Shown here: positions 21,845 to 31,676 of the stretch, one piece after another
Layout: each line of letters opens with the position of its first letter
How positions within the stretch are numbered: the first letter of the stretch is position 1
Source: Candidatus Kuenenia hertensis
GTDB lineage: Bacteria; Planctomycetota; Brocadiia; Brocadiales; Brocadiaceae
Length of the DNA: 64,000 nt
Direction of reading: 5' to 3'
NCBI GenBank assembly: GCA_021646465.1
Contig: SOET01000002.1
Span: 62,001-126,000 of the forward strand
Translations under genes and position numbers: made by a program
Notes under the pieces: model-generated
What the model saw: the letters and a program-made list of their open reading frames with translations, nothing else
Told to the model about the DNA's origin: nothing
Databases searched by the model: none

Positions 21845-22657
21845 CTACTTCAATCTTTTTAAAGCATGTTCCGCCCTGGAAAGTAATATACTTACCTCAG
21901 TAAGTGACATTGTAGGAGAAGATAGCCTTTCACGTAGTAATGTAAAGGTTTTATTAAGCTCCTCAGTCAAATTCAGGTCCCACTGAGCCGCACTAACCGC
22001 ACCGGTTTCTGAAGGTGCCAAAGAAGTCTCTTCCCCGGCTTTCAACCTTGCCAGTTCTGCTTCCAGCTCGTGAATAATTTTTTTCTTTTCCTCAATTTCC
22101 TGATCGGCAATCTTTTTCGCCTCAGTAAAATAAATAAGCTGGTTTTTTACGTCTTCCTGGCCGCGTTTAATATCTTCTATCTGCATCTCAAATTTCTCTT
22201 CTGCGACGTTGCGTTCTTCTTCAATTGCAGCAATCTGCTCCGCCAATGCAGCGCTATTTTCTTCCGCCTCAGATATCTTTTGCTGCTGCTCCTGTATAAT
22301 GCCTTCCAATGATGAAATTTGAAGCCCAACCGCAGCCTTTACGGCACCAAAAGAATCAACCTCTACCTGTAATTCGCCTACTTTTTCGGTTAATTCCTCT
22401 TTTTCTTCAGAACATTCAGCAAAAGTTCCTTCAACCTCTTTCTTAGAAGCCTCTACTTTGTCTAATTTCTGCATTAACTCAGGAACTTTTAATACCTCTG
22501 AACGACCAGCCCGAAGCTGTCTTTCAAGACCGTGAACACGTTCCTTCTGCAATCGATACTTCTAAGTAACTGATACAGCAAACCCAACACACAGCAAACC
22601 GAAAAGCCCTACCAGCACAACCATAATCGCCTTCGCTTTAGTATTACAACCCGCCAT
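21845..22657 (-). pseudogene. Membrane-anchored coiled-coil protein, amber-interrupted
   Basis: From an ATG at 22657 with a GGGAGGA ribosome site, 31 codons give MAGCNTKAKAIMVVLVGLFG and the rest of a membrane helix. Then an in-frame TAG (22564-22562) interrupts. The same frame runs on to 21845 as a long coiled coil (KYRLQKERVHGLERQL, EEKEELTEKVGELQVE, KKIIHELEAELARLKAG). The downstream part alone would begin at a TTG without a ribosome site. The original product would be a 270-residue anchored coiled-coil protein. Recent nonsense mutation, sequencing error or stop suppression are all possible. Confidence 0.65.
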
Positions 22658-22880
22658 CAAAATCCTCCCTTATTCTGCATTTATGCTAAACCTATCTTAA
22701 TTATGTTATAGAAACAACTTTCCGCACACATAATACATTACGAAATTCATTACTCTTCTCCGCGAAACGAAAATTGAGGTGAGGATCATGCTAGCAAAAT
22801 ATAAAACAAGTTTCAAGTAAATTTGTCATTAAAATTGGACGTCCCTTTATCCAGTTACGCCACTCAACCGAATTTTCATA

Positions 22881-22909
22881 TTGACTTTTTACCTGATTAT
22901 CTATATATT
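22881..22909 (+). promoter_or_regulatory. dnaE promoter
   Basis: TTGACT (22881-22886), 17-bp spacer, TATATT (22904-22909). Transcription would begin near 22916, about 100 bases before the ATG. The gap 22658-23017 shows nothing else. Confidence 0.65.
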
Positions 22910-23017
22910 GCTTACTGATAGTACTCTTACTACAATATCTTGGATTTTTAAGACATATTTTCTCCTGAAGGATAAACCTTCCCGGCGTCAGAACAAACTC
23001 AACGCTTGTGTAAATTT

Positions 23018-26000
23018 ATGGACACAAACAACTTTGTTCACCTCCATGTCCACAGTGAATACAGCCTTCTGGATGGTGCATGCAAGGTAAAAGACCTCGT
23101 TAATAAGGCATTGCACTTTAATATGCCCGCACTGGCCCTGACAGACCACGGGAACATGTACGGTGCAATCGAATTTTATGAAACGGCGCAAACTGCTGGA
23201 ATAAAACCCATTTTAGGGTATGAAGCATATGTAGCCCAGGGCAGCCGCCTTGAAAAGGAATCAAAAAACGGGAAAGAAACCCTTAGCCACATAACACTCC
23301 TCGCAGAAAATTACGAAGGGTACCAAAATTTACTGAAACTTTCCACTTCTGCATATCTGGAAGGTTTTTACTACAAACCAAGAATTGATAAAGAACTGCT
23401 GAAATCTCATTCAAAGGGAATAATTTGCCTGAGCGGATGTATGGCATCGGAAATCAATCGTAACATATCCAATGACCTCTATAATGATGCCTTGAATCTC
23501 GCCAAAGAATACAGAGAAGTTTTTGGGGAAAACAATTTTTACCTTGAAATACAGAATAATAAAATCCCCTTGCAGGAAAAATTGGTATCTGAAACATTCA
23601 AAATAGGAAAAAAATTAAATATTCCCCTTGTCGCAACTAACGATGTACATTATATGGATAGTGATGATGCCGTAGCCCATGATGCATTGCTCTGCATAAA
23701 TACCGGCAAGCGCATATCTGATAAACAAAGACTTCGTTTTGATACCAGTGAATTCTACTTTAAAAATTACCAGGAAATGTACTCATTGTTTAAAGAAATA
23801 CCTCATGCCATTGGAAATACCCTAAAAATTGCGGAACGCTGCAATATAAAAATGGATTTTGGGAAGTTGCACCTGCCAAAATTTACGCCCCCGGAAGGAA
23901 TGAGCAATACCGCATATCTGAGAAAACTCTGCGAAGAAGGTGCAATAAAAAAATACGGTTCCATTCAGCCACATATTGCTGAAAGATTAGACCATGAACT
24001 TAAAGTTATCGAAAACACGGGTTTTGTCGAGTATTTTTTAATCGTATGGGATTTTATAAATTGTGCCATCAAACTAAATATTCCCGCCACGGGGAGGGGA
24101 TCAGGCGCCGGCAGCATTGTGGCATATTTATTGAATATTACCAATATAGATCCCATCGAAAACGATTTATTATTTGAACGATTTTTGAATGCGGAAAGAA
24201 TATCGATGCCTGATTTGGATATTGATTTCTGCGCAGAAGGCCGTGAAGAAATCATCCAGTACGTAAGAAAAAAATATGGCGGCGATAGCAATGTTGCTCA
24301 AATTATTACGTTTGGTACGATGAAAGCAAAAGCCGTCATCCGGGACGTAGGCAGAGTGCTTGACATCCCCCTTTCCGAAGTTGATAAAATAGCAAAATTA
24401 ATCCCCAATACCCTCAACATCACCTTAGAAGAGGCATTAGAACAGGAACCAGCTTTAAAAGAGATCTGCCAAACTGAAAAACAATTTAAGGAATTGTTCG
24501 ATATTTCAAAAAAACTGGAAGGGTTATGCCGCCATGCCTCAGTACATGCGGCAGGCATTGTTATTTCCGACGAGCCATTAACAGAATATGTTCCGCTCGC
24601 AAAAAAAGGAGACGCTGTCACCACACAATTTTACGATGAAATACTGGTAGATAAAATAGGATTGCTTAAGGCCGATTTTTTGGGCGTCCGGAAATTAACG
24701 GTAATAAAAAGAGCGCTTCAATTGATTCATGAAACAACAGGGGAAAATATTGATCTCGCAAAAATACCCATGGACGATAAGGCAACCTATCAGTTGCTTT
24801 CCAGTGGCAACGTGAAAGGCGTCTTTCAGGTAGAAACCAGCAAAGGGTTTAAAGAATTATTGAAAAAATTAAAACCGGATAAATTCGCTGATATTTTACC
24901 CCTGGTAGCCCTTTACCGCCCCGGACCATTACAAAGTGGCATGGTAGATTCATTCATTAACAGAAAACACGGAAAAGAGGAGGTCGAATATATTCATCCA
25001 TCCCTTGAACCGATCCTGAAAGAAACATACGGAGTTATTTTATACCAGGAACAGGTAATGAGGATTGCCAATCGTCTGGCAGGATTTACATTGAACGAGG
25101 CCGATAATTTACGCAAGGCAATGGGAAAAAAGAAACCGGAGATTATGGCAAAATTCAGAGACCAGTTTGTAAACGGCTCCATTTCAAACGGCATTCCTCA
25201 AAAAATAGCAGTGAAGATATTTGAACTTATGGAATATTTTGCCGGATACGGATTTAATAAATCACATTCAGCTGCATATGCTGTAATTACTTATCAAACC
25301 GCTTATTTAAAAACTAACTATCCGCTTCAGTATATGGTAGCCCAACTGAGCTGTGAAAAACAAAATACCGACAAGATCATTGATTATATTGAAGATTGCC
25401 GAAGGATGAACATCGAGATACTCAAGCCGGATATCAATGAGAGCTACAGCGATTTTACCATTTCCAACGGAAACAAAATTCGTTTTGGCCTTGGTTCCAT
25501 TAAAAATGTCGGTGACAAGGCAATCGAATCCATTATTTCTGCAAGAGAAAAAAGCGGAAAATTTTCTTCAATACTTGATTTCTGCAAAAGGGTTGACTTA
25601 AGAACCGCAAACAAACAAGTGATTGAAAGTCTGGTTAAATCGGGAAGTTTTGACTCTCTCTATGATGACAGAGCAAAACTGTTCGCTTGTCTGGATTCTG
25701 CAATGGAAGTGGGAAGCGCTATGAACAAGGGAAAACGTACGGGGCAAAGGTCATTATTTGATATCGGAAACACCATGGACGTATTCGAAACAGGAAATCT
25801 TGCAATGAATACCAACATAACTCCATGGACAGAAAATGAATTACGTCAGGCGGAAAAGGAAAGCCTGGGATTTTACTTCAGCTCAAATCCCTTGAACACT
25901 TATGCAGAAAAAATCAAACTATTGGCCACAACTTCTTCAACCGAACTATCCGAACTGCCCGAAGGAACTGACGTGATTATTGGAGGTATTATCACCGATG

Positions 26001-26488
26001 CCAAAAGAAGCACGACAAAAAAAGGCAATCCTATGATGTACATCACTCTTGAGGATATGGAAGGCGCAATCAAATGCGTTATCTTCGATAAAGAACTAAA
26101 GAAATATGATTCTTTAGTAAAAACAGATACTATTGTTTTTATTTGTGGCAATGTAGGATTTAAAGGTTCAGCACCAAGCGTAAGAATAAACGAAATAATA
26201 TCGGAAAAAAATGCGTTCTCTCGCCTCGTGAAATCTTTTGGATTGCGCCTTGACGCCTCTCATTTTGACGAATCCAAGCTTGTTCAACTAAAAGAAATTA
26301 TTAAAAATAATAGCGGTACTTGCCCGTTTTTTATCGAAATAGCCATTCCGAATAACGCAAATGTTCAAATTCAAACTTCCAGCAAATACTTCACCTCCAT
26401 CAACGAAGACTTTCTTTCCCGCACACAGGAACTTTTTAATCCGCAAAATCTGCTGATTAATCAAACGGAAATTTCTTGTCTTAACTGA
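23018..26488 (+). CDS. dnaE: DNA polymerase III alpha subunit
   Basis: A 1156-residue replicative polymerase of the DnaE1 type. The PHP domain starts at about residue 6 (FVHLHVHSEYSLLDG). The polymerase active site has GRGSGAGSIVAYLL and the Asp triad in MPDLDIDFCAEGRE. The fingers and beta-clamp region have FGTMKAKAVIRDVGRVL and VALYRPGPLQSGMVDSFI. A helix-hairpin-helix and an OB fold (VIIGGIITDAKRSTTKKGNP) lie near the C-terminus. I chose the ATG at 23018; four codons upstream from a GTG are also open. No intein or frameshift. Single-gene unit with its own promoter. Confidence 0.97.
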   Translation: MDTNNFVHLHVHSEYSLLDGACKVKDLVNKALHFNMPALALTDHGNMYGAIEFYETAQTAGIKPILGYEAYVAQGSRLEKESKNGKETLSHITLLAENYEGYQNLLKLSTSAYLEGFYYKPRIDKELLKSHSKGIICLSGCMASEINRNISNDLYNDALNLAKEYREVFGENNFYLEIQNNKIPLQEKLVSETFKIGKKLNIPLVATNDVHYMDSDDAVAHDALLCINTGKRISDKQRLRFDTSEFYFKNYQEMYSLFKEIPHAIGNTLKIAERCNIKMDFGKLHLPKFTPPEGMSNTAYLRKLCEEGAIKKYGSIQPHIAERLDHELKVIENTGFVEYFLIVWDFINCAIKLNIPATGRGSGAGSIVAYLLNITNIDPIENDLLFERFLNAERISMPDLDIDFCAEGREEIIQYVRKKYGGDSNVAQIITFGTMKAKAVIRDVGRVLDIPLSEVDKIAKLIPNTLNITLEEALEQEPALKEICQTEKQFKELFDISKKLEGLCRHASVHAAGIVISDEPLTEYVPLAKKGDAVTTQFYDEILVDKIGLLKADFLGVRKLTVIKRALQLIHETTGENIDLAKIPMDDKATYQLLSSGNVKGVFQVETSKGFKELLKKLKPDKFADILPLVALYRPGPLQSGMVDSFINRKHGKEEVEYIHPSLEPILKETYGVILYQEQVMRIANRLAGFTLNEADNLRKAMGKKKPEIMAKFRDQFVNGSISNGIPQKIAVKIFELMEYFAGYGFNKSHSAAYAVITYQTAYLKTNYPLQYMVAQLSCEKQNTDKIIDYIEDCRRMNIEILKPDINESYSDFTISNGNKIRFGLGSIKNVGDKAIESIISAREKSGKFSSILDFCKRVDLRTANKQVIESLVKSGSFDSLYDDRAKLFACLDSAMEVGSAMNKGKRTGQRSLFDIGNTMDVFETGNLAMNTNITPWTENELRQAEKESLGFYFSSNPLNTYAEKIKLLATTSSTELSELPEGTDVIIGGIITDAKRSTTKKGNPMMYITLEDMEGAIKCVIFDKELKKYDSLVKTDTIVFICGNVGFKGSAPSVRINEIISEKNAFSRLVKSFGLRLDASHFDESKLVQLKEIIKNNSGTCPFFIEIAIPNNANVQIQTSSKYFTSINEDFLSRTQELFNPQNLLINQTEISCLN

Positions 26489-26592
26489 CACATTACAACA
26501 AGAGAAAAAAGCACTCCCTATCATCGATAGTATTTTCCAGTTTTGTTAGAAGAAAGATTGTTTAATGCTCACCGAAATATAGTATAATTTTC

Positions 26593-26620
26593 TTGACTTT
26601 ATTTAACGAAAATGTAATTT
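26593..26620 (+). promoter_or_regulatory. Promoter of the 226-residue gene
   Basis: TTGACT (26593-26598), 16-bp spacer, TAATTT (26615-26620). The same boxes recur before the PilZ gene at 41058, which suggests a local housekeeping consensus. Confidence 0.55.
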
Positions 26621-26651
26621 AACTGCCACCTCAAAATTTATTTAATGATGA

Positions 26652-27332
26652 ATGAAAATGGCTAAAATAAGCAAAACAAATCCCAAAAAACACTCTCTGC
26701 GTGTCGCAAGCTGGGTTTATGAAGTGATTAATCCTCTCTTGGAAATAATTCCAATCGAATTATCATTTTTGCATAATGGAAGCACAACATTTAGATTATA
26801 TAACAAAAAACTAGAATTTATACGATCACTTGAAAGCTATCTTTCTTCATCCGCTCGTCATATCTATCGGGATTTTCTGTACGCAAATGCCGATGCTACT
26901 AAACAACTATCCTTCCATGATGAGCTTGTACATACCCTTGAAATGGCAGCACAGGAGTCATTTACAAGTCTCTCCAATAATCCAGGATTTATAGATAAGG
27001 TTAAGTGTTATTTGAATGAGTATCTATCAGCCAAACAGCCTTATCCCGATGGTGCGTACCAAGATGAACAGTTCCCACTTCTTGTTGCAGAACATGTTAT
27101 AAATAGAGTCGTATCTATACCTGAACATTTCACGGATTCAAAATTCTGGGATCAATACGGCATGGAATTCCTGAAATTTTATATTGGACATAAATTTGAT
27201 AGACTTAATAAAGCTTGCAAAGACTTGTTAAACTATGACGAAGCACTGATGAATTGGTTACAAAAAAAAAGTCAACATCTTTGTGAAACGTATGACATTC
27301 CAGCAGCACCTATTCATAATTATAATGTATAA
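26652..27332 (+). CDS. Unknown partner gene of a PIN nuclease
   Basis: A 226-residue, mostly helical soluble protein (SLRVASWVYEVINPLLEII, SARHIYRDFLYANADATKQL, QFPLLVAEHVINRVVSIPEH). I recognise no family. ATG codons at 26652 and 26658 are both possible, and neither has a ribosome site. It lies 15 bp upstream of a PIN-domain gene in the same direction and is probably co-transcribed with it. An antitoxin, adaptor or defence-sensor role is conceivable, but nothing in its sequence shows DNA binding. Confidence 0.6.
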   Translation: MKMAKISKTNPKKHSLRVASWVYEVINPLLEIIPIELSFLHNGSTTFRLYNKKLEFIRSLESYLSSSARHIYRDFLYANADATKQLSFHDELVHTLEMAAQESFTSLSNNPGFIDKVKCYLNEYLSAKQPYPDGAYQDEQFPLLVAEHVINRVVSIPEHFTDSKFWDQYGMEFLKFYIGHKFDRLNKACKDLLNYDEALMNWLQKKSQHLCETYDIPAAPIHNYNV

Positions 27333-27347
27333 CCTTTTTTATAAATT

Positions 27348-27880
27348 GTGACGACAGGAATTGTGCGCACTGAATATTTTGTACTAGATACGGGACATCT
27401 ATTGGATTTTTTTGCTTGGCAATGCGACAAACAGTACCATTCAACTTGGCTCAAGAATGCTATTAAATTCGTGGCGCTAAAGAATGAAATATTGAGAGAT
27501 GGTTTTCGCACGTTTCTTGATCGGCATAAAGGTCGTTTGATAACTTCTCCCGGTGTAATTGCTGAACTTCAGGGGCATATCCTTCGCGCTGGAGGAAACA
27601 CCATAGAACTACAGCGTCGTTTTTGGACGCTCGTGCAGACCAAATGTGTCAGTTAAAGTTCATTGAAGATACCCGTCATATTGTGGATATGAATACGGAC
27701 ATGCTTATCAAACTGGGCCTGGTTGATGCGAGTATAATCGAGATTGCCAAATTAAATACCGGTTCTTACAAACATTTTATTGTTCTTACCAGCGATTCCG
27801 GAGTATTTAAACGTTGTACAGAACAAGTACCTGTTCAATGGATAGAAGATACAATCGAACAGTTTATTGAACCGTTATAA
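27348..27880 (+). pseudogene. PIN-domain nuclease, frameshifted
   Basis: Two overlapping frames together make one PIN-type ribonuclease. The first (27348-27656) gives EYFVLDTGHLLDFFAW with the first acidic residue and SPGVIAELQGHIL with the conserved Glu. The second (27623-27880) gives LGLVDASIIEIAKLNT and FIVLTSDSGVFKRC with the remaining acidic residues. The break lies at the T-run near 27620, a -1 change. The gene starts with GTG. If the break is real, the nuclease is dead; PIN proteins usually act as toxins or in RNA processing. Confidence 0.65.
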
Positions 27881-28088
27881 TTTTTCTCTCTCTCCTTCCT
27901 TTCAACATATTCATCTTGCAACAAAAACCTTTTTACAAAAATACTTTCCCTGAACACAGGCTATAAAAAGAATTGGAAAAATATTATATAAAAATCTAAA
28001 ATATTAACTATCTCATTAATATATACTCCACGATAAAGTATTTTTTGCAATTTACTCGATATTCATTCATAGAGAAAGTGGGAAAACC

Positions 28089-28877
28089 ATGAAAAAAATA
28101 ATTAAAATTCCTTTAATAATTATCCCTTCAATAATCTTAGCGGTTTTGATATTTTTCTCTCTTTTCATCAATACGATAATTCAGAAAAGCATCGAAACTT
28201 TCGGACCAAAGATGACCCAAACCCCGATTACTCTGGAAAAGGCAAAGATATCCCTTTTTTCCGGTAAAGGAGAACTACACGGCCTTGTGGTGGGTAATCC
28301 GGAAGGTTTTAGCACACCTTCTGCCTTTTTTCTGAATAAAATCAAAATTTCCATTCGCCCCATGTCTGTTTTTTCCGATAAAATTGTCATTCAGGAAATC
28401 CTCGTTGACAATCCTGAAATTACCTATGAAACATCTCTTGCAGGTAGCAATATCGGTATAATAAAAAAGAACGTGGAAGCTTTTTCCTCACCATCACAAA
28501 CAGAAACAGAAGAAGCTCCCGCCCCCACAGAAACAGAAGCGGGAAAGACAGTTCAAATAGACAATCTTCAATTGCTCAATGGAAAGATTCAGTTAAGCGC
28601 TACATTATTGCAGGGGAAAACGGTGGATATTCCACTGAAAGACCTTCAGTTTACAAACATTGGGAAAGATACCGGAGGACGGGATTTCTCGAAAGTTATC
28701 AAGGAATTGTTTATAGCCATTTCAAATGCTGTCATTGAAGCTGTTACCGGTTCGGGCAAACTGTTAGGGAGCGGCGCTGACACAATAGGCAATAAAGTAA
28801 AAGAAGCTGGAGGAACAGCAAAAGAAGGCGCATCAAAAGCCCTTTCCGAAATGAAAAAATTATTTGAGAAAAAGTAA
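28089..28877 (+). CDS. AsmA-like membrane-anchored protein
   Basis: A 262-residue protein with an N-terminal membrane helix (IPLIIIPSIILAVLIFFSLF). An AsmA-like beta-rich part follows, with the repeating pattern LEKAKISLFSGKGELHGLVV, then NPEGFSTPSAFFLNKIKISI and IQEILVDNPEITYE. A Glu/Pro/Thr-rich linker (about 140-160) and an amphipathic C-terminus with a GAKEG-like helix complete it. AsmA relatives work in outer-membrane lipid transport or assembly. The C-terminal KEAGGTAKEGASKALSEMKK stretch resembles stress-type helices. The ATG is preceded by AGTGGGAAAA. Confidence 0.7.
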   Translation: MKKIIKIPLIIIPSIILAVLIFFSLFINTIIQKSIETFGPKMTQTPITLEKAKISLFSGKGELHGLVVGNPEGFSTPSAFFLNKIKISIRPMSVFSDKIVIQEILVDNPEITYETSLAGSNIGIIKKNVEAFSSPSQTETEEAPAPTETEAGKTVQIDNLQLLNGKIQLSATLLQGKTVDIPLKDLQFTNIGKDTGGRDFSKVIKELFIAISNAVIEAVTGSGKLLGSGADTIGNKVKEAGGTAKEGASKALSEMKKLFEKK

Positions 28878-28905
28878 CAACTTAACCCTTTATGGACAAA
28901 AACGT

Positions 28906-29985
28906 ATGAAGAAAATCCATGTAAATCTTTCCGCGAATAGTTACAATATTTACATAGACAAAGATCTCCTTGTGAAAGTTGGAGAAATGATCGCGAAGGG
29001 CAAAGAACCATGCAAAACACTCCTGATAACTGATGAGAATATTGGAAAAATTTACGGAGAAATCGTCGCTGAAAACTTTCGGCAGAACAATTTCGATGTA
29101 AAATTACTCGCCCTCCCGCCAGGTGAAGATCAAAAAAACATAGAAAACGCATTGTTACTTTACGATCATTGTTTTGCCCATAAACTTGACAGAAAATCCC
29201 TGATCGTTGCCCTGGGAGGCGGCGTCATAGGCGATTTAAGCGGTTTTATCGCGGCGACATTTATGCGTGGTATTCCTTATATACAAATCCCCACTTCGCT
29301 CCTTGCACAGGTGGACAGCAGCATCGGTGGAAAAGTAGCCGTCAATCACCCGAAAGGGAAAAATATGATCGGATGTTTTTACCAGCCAACAGCAGTATTC
29401 ATTGATACCAATACACTTTCTACTCTCCCGTCAAAAGAAATGGTTGCCGGATTTGTTGAAGTAATCAAATACGGTGTGATCAGGGATGCGGAATTATTCG
29501 CATTCCTGGAAAAATCAATGTATGATATTTTTCAATTAAACCATGAAGCCCTGCTTAAAATCATTGCCACATCATGTCAAATAAAGGCCAACGTAGTTGA
29601 GCAGGACGAAAAAGAAAAAGACCTTCGCGCCATATTGAATTATGGTCATACCATAGGCCATGCCATAGAAACCATTACCAATTATAAAAAATATCGCCAC
29701 GGAGAGGCGGTTGCTATTGGCATGCTTTACGCTTCAAAAATTGCGATTGAACTTGGCCTCACGGATAACACCGTTTTTGAACGACAACTATCATTAATAA
29801 AAAACCTCGGCTTATCCATTCAAACCGGGTTGAAATCAGAGTCGATTATAAAAGCACTGTATACCGACAAGAAAACGATCTCCGGGAGGCTCCGTTTTGT
29901 TCTCCCCACAAAAATTGGCGAGGTTATTATCTCTGATAAGGTGAGCGATGAAATTCTCTATCGAATACTGGACAACCCTCTTTAA
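28906..29985 (+). CDS. aroB: 3-dehydroquinate synthase
   Basis: A 359-residue enzyme of the shikimate pathway that turns DAHP into 3-dehydroquinate using NAD and a divalent metal. Visible blocks are the NAD loop LGGGVIGDLSGFIAATFMRG, the substrate loop TSLLAQVDSSIGGKVAVNHP with KGKNMIG, and metal ligands in the Glu of FVEVIKYG and the His of GHTIGHAIE and RHGEAVAIG. The ATG at 28906 matches the usual N-terminus (KKIHVNLSANSYNIYID). An upstream extension overlapping the AsmA-like gene is rejected. No shikimate gene lies beside it. Confidence 0.95.
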   Translation: MKKIHVNLSANSYNIYIDKDLLVKVGEMIAKGKEPCKTLLITDENIGKIYGEIVAENFRQNNFDVKLLALPPGEDQKNIENALLLYDHCFAHKLDRKSLIVALGGGVIGDLSGFIAATFMRGIPYIQIPTSLLAQVDSSIGGKVAVNHPKGKNMIGCFYQPTAVFIDTNTLSTLPSKEMVAGFVEVIKYGVIRDAELFAFLEKSMYDIFQLNHEALLKIIATSCQIKANVVEQDEKEKDLRAILNYGHTIGHAIETITNYKKYRHGEAVAIGMLYASKIAIELGLTDNTVFERQLSLIKNLGLSIQTGLKSESIIKALYTDKKTISGRLRFVLPTKIGEVIISDKVSDEILYRILDNPL

Positions 29986-30021
29986 GCTTTTTCACGATAG
30001 ATTCGAAGGACTTCTGCTGTC

Positions 30022-30193
30022 ATGTATAAACAAATTTGATTTTCGAAAATTAAGCTTTTTGAAAAAATAGATTTATTTGATGAAACACACCCCCAGCCCC
30101 TTCTTGATAGAGGGGAGAGAAGACAAGCCCCCTCTATCAAGAGGGGATTTAGGGGGGTAAATATTCGAAAATCAAATTTGTTTGACTATACAT
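30022..30193. mobile_element. MITE-like palindromic element, 172 bp
   Basis: The outer ends ATGTAT...ACAAATTTGATTTTCGAA (from 30022) recur inverted at the right (to 30193) with a three-base indel. The centre holds a large C-rich palindrome (GCCCCTTCTTGATAGAGGGG against CCCCCTCTATCAAGAGGGG), kin to the repeats at 3841, 6150 and 9188. It fills most of the aroB-dprA gap. No coding capacity and no clear target duplication. Confidence 0.6.
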
Positions 30194-30265
30194 CGAATAT
30201 CACGGTTTTTTAAACTGTTTAAGTTTCTTTGAAGACTTTCTTTAATTTATAGCGGAATAGATACC

Positions 30266-31369
30266 TTGAGTGAATTTGAAGCTATTTTGCGCCTTCATAT
30301 GACAAAGGGCATAGGGGTAAGAACATACCACACCCTTGTCGAAAGATTCGGCTCTGTTTCTGAGATATTTCAGGCAACCAAAGCTGAGTTGGAAAAATTA
30401 CCCGGTATAGGGGAGAAAATAGCACATTCAATTCTTGAAGAATCACGACACATCGACATACATCAGGAAATTGATTTGGCAGAAAAAAACAATATCCAAA
30501 TTATACCCTATACAAGCGCCGAATATCCGCAACACCTGAAAAATATTTACGACCCGCCTCTCATCCTTTATGTAAAAGGCAGCTTGATGGAAACCGATGT
30601 TATTGCCCTTGCAATTGTAGGCGCGAGACGCTGTACGTATTACGGACTTTCACAGGCAGAACGTTTTGCCCGCCAGCTGGCGCAAAAAGGATTCTGCATT
30701 ATAAGCGGTATGGCGCGGGGAATAGACACAGCGGCACATCGGGGAGCAATAAGTTCAACCGGAAGGACTATCGCAGTTCTTGGCTGTGGGTTAGGGTCTG
30801 TCTATCCGAAAGATAACACTGCCTTATCAGAAAAAATCATACAACATGGAGCACTCATTTCAGAATTCCCTATAAACACACCTCCGGACTATCGCAATTT
30901 TCCGCCACGTAACAGACTCATAAGCGGTTTATCACTCGGCGTGGTGGTTATCGAGTCAACGCTGAAAAGCGGCTCTCTCATCACTGCACAATGGGCATTG
31001 GAACAAGGAAAAGAGGTATTTGCCTTGCCGGGAAACGTTGACAGTTTATATAGCCGCGGCACAAACAAATTAATTAAAGAAGGCGCAAAACTCACGGAAG
31101 ACGTTACCGATATTATTCAGGAACTGGGGCCGGTTGCAGATACTTTATGTTCCCCCAGCGAAATTCCTTCTACAACTGATCCAAGAAATTTATTACTCAA
31201 CTCCCATGAAAAAAAGATTTTTTCCCTTTTATCCAGCTCTCCGTTATATATTGATGAAATTATTCAATCCACCAAACTTCCTACCTCTATTGTCTCAAGT
31301 ACATTAATGATCCTGGAAATTAAAAAATTGGTAAAACAACTTTCTGGCAAACGGTTTGTTAAAGCATGA
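30266..31369 (+). CDS. dprA: DNA processing protein DprA
   Basis: A 367-residue DprA/Smf protein, which loads RecA on incoming single-stranded DNA during transformation. An N-terminal helix-hairpin-helix region (KLPGIGEKIAHSIL) is followed by the Rossmann-like DprA core: IVGARRCTYYGLSQAERFAR, ISGMARGIDTAAHRGA, TIAVLGCGLGSVYP, FPPRNRLISGLSLGVVVIES, GSLITAQWALEQGKEVFALP. A C-terminal winged helix follows (IVSSTLMILEIKKLV). TTG start at 30266. No other competence genes are in view. Confidence 0.95.
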   Translation: MSEFEAILRLHMTKGIGVRTYHTLVERFGSVSEIFQATKAELEKLPGIGEKIAHSILEESRHIDIHQEIDLAEKNNIQIIPYTSAEYPQHLKNIYDPPLILYVKGSLMETDVIALAIVGARRCTYYGLSQAERFARQLAQKGFCIISGMARGIDTAAHRGAISSTGRTIAVLGCGLGSVYPKDNTALSEKIIQHGALISEFPINTPPDYRNFPPRNRLISGLSLGVVVIESTLKSGSLITAQWALEQGKEVFALPGNVDSLYSRGTNKLIKEGAKLTEDVTDIIQELGPVADTLCSPSEIPSTTDPRNLLLNSHEKKIFSLLSSSPLYIDEIIQSTKLPTSIVSSTLMILEIKKLVKQLSGKRFVKA

Positions 31370-31676
31370 CTTTTGCGTTTTACCAAATAGGAATAAGAAA
31401 ATGGAAAAGGAACAAAATTTTTGTATATACCTATACTGTTGGTAATAAAAACCCTTTTTTTTATATAATATATCTTACTACCCAAAAGAGGGCATTGATT
31501 GCACCTCATTTACAGGATAATATAACAGGAGACGATAGGACATTATATGCTCCTTGCCTGCTCTACGCTTAAAACTTAAAAAAATAACAGAGAATTGGAA
31601 TAGTAGCAATTCTTGACTTTATATTCATAATTTCATTCAACTTTTCGTTTAATTTTTTATCGGGGAAGGGGATAAC

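Noticed and set aside
23006-26488. Intein or split in dnaE
   Set aside because: The reading frame is continuous, of normal length, and has no intein splice motifs.
27618-27630. Programmed -1 slippery site in the PIN gene
   Set aside because: Only five T in a GTTTTTGG context; it does not fit the X-XXY-YYZ heptamer, so mutation is more likely.
31366-31572. 68-codon ORF overlapping the dprA end
   Set aside because: No ribosome site, odd composition, and it lies in the leader region of the Hsp20 genes.
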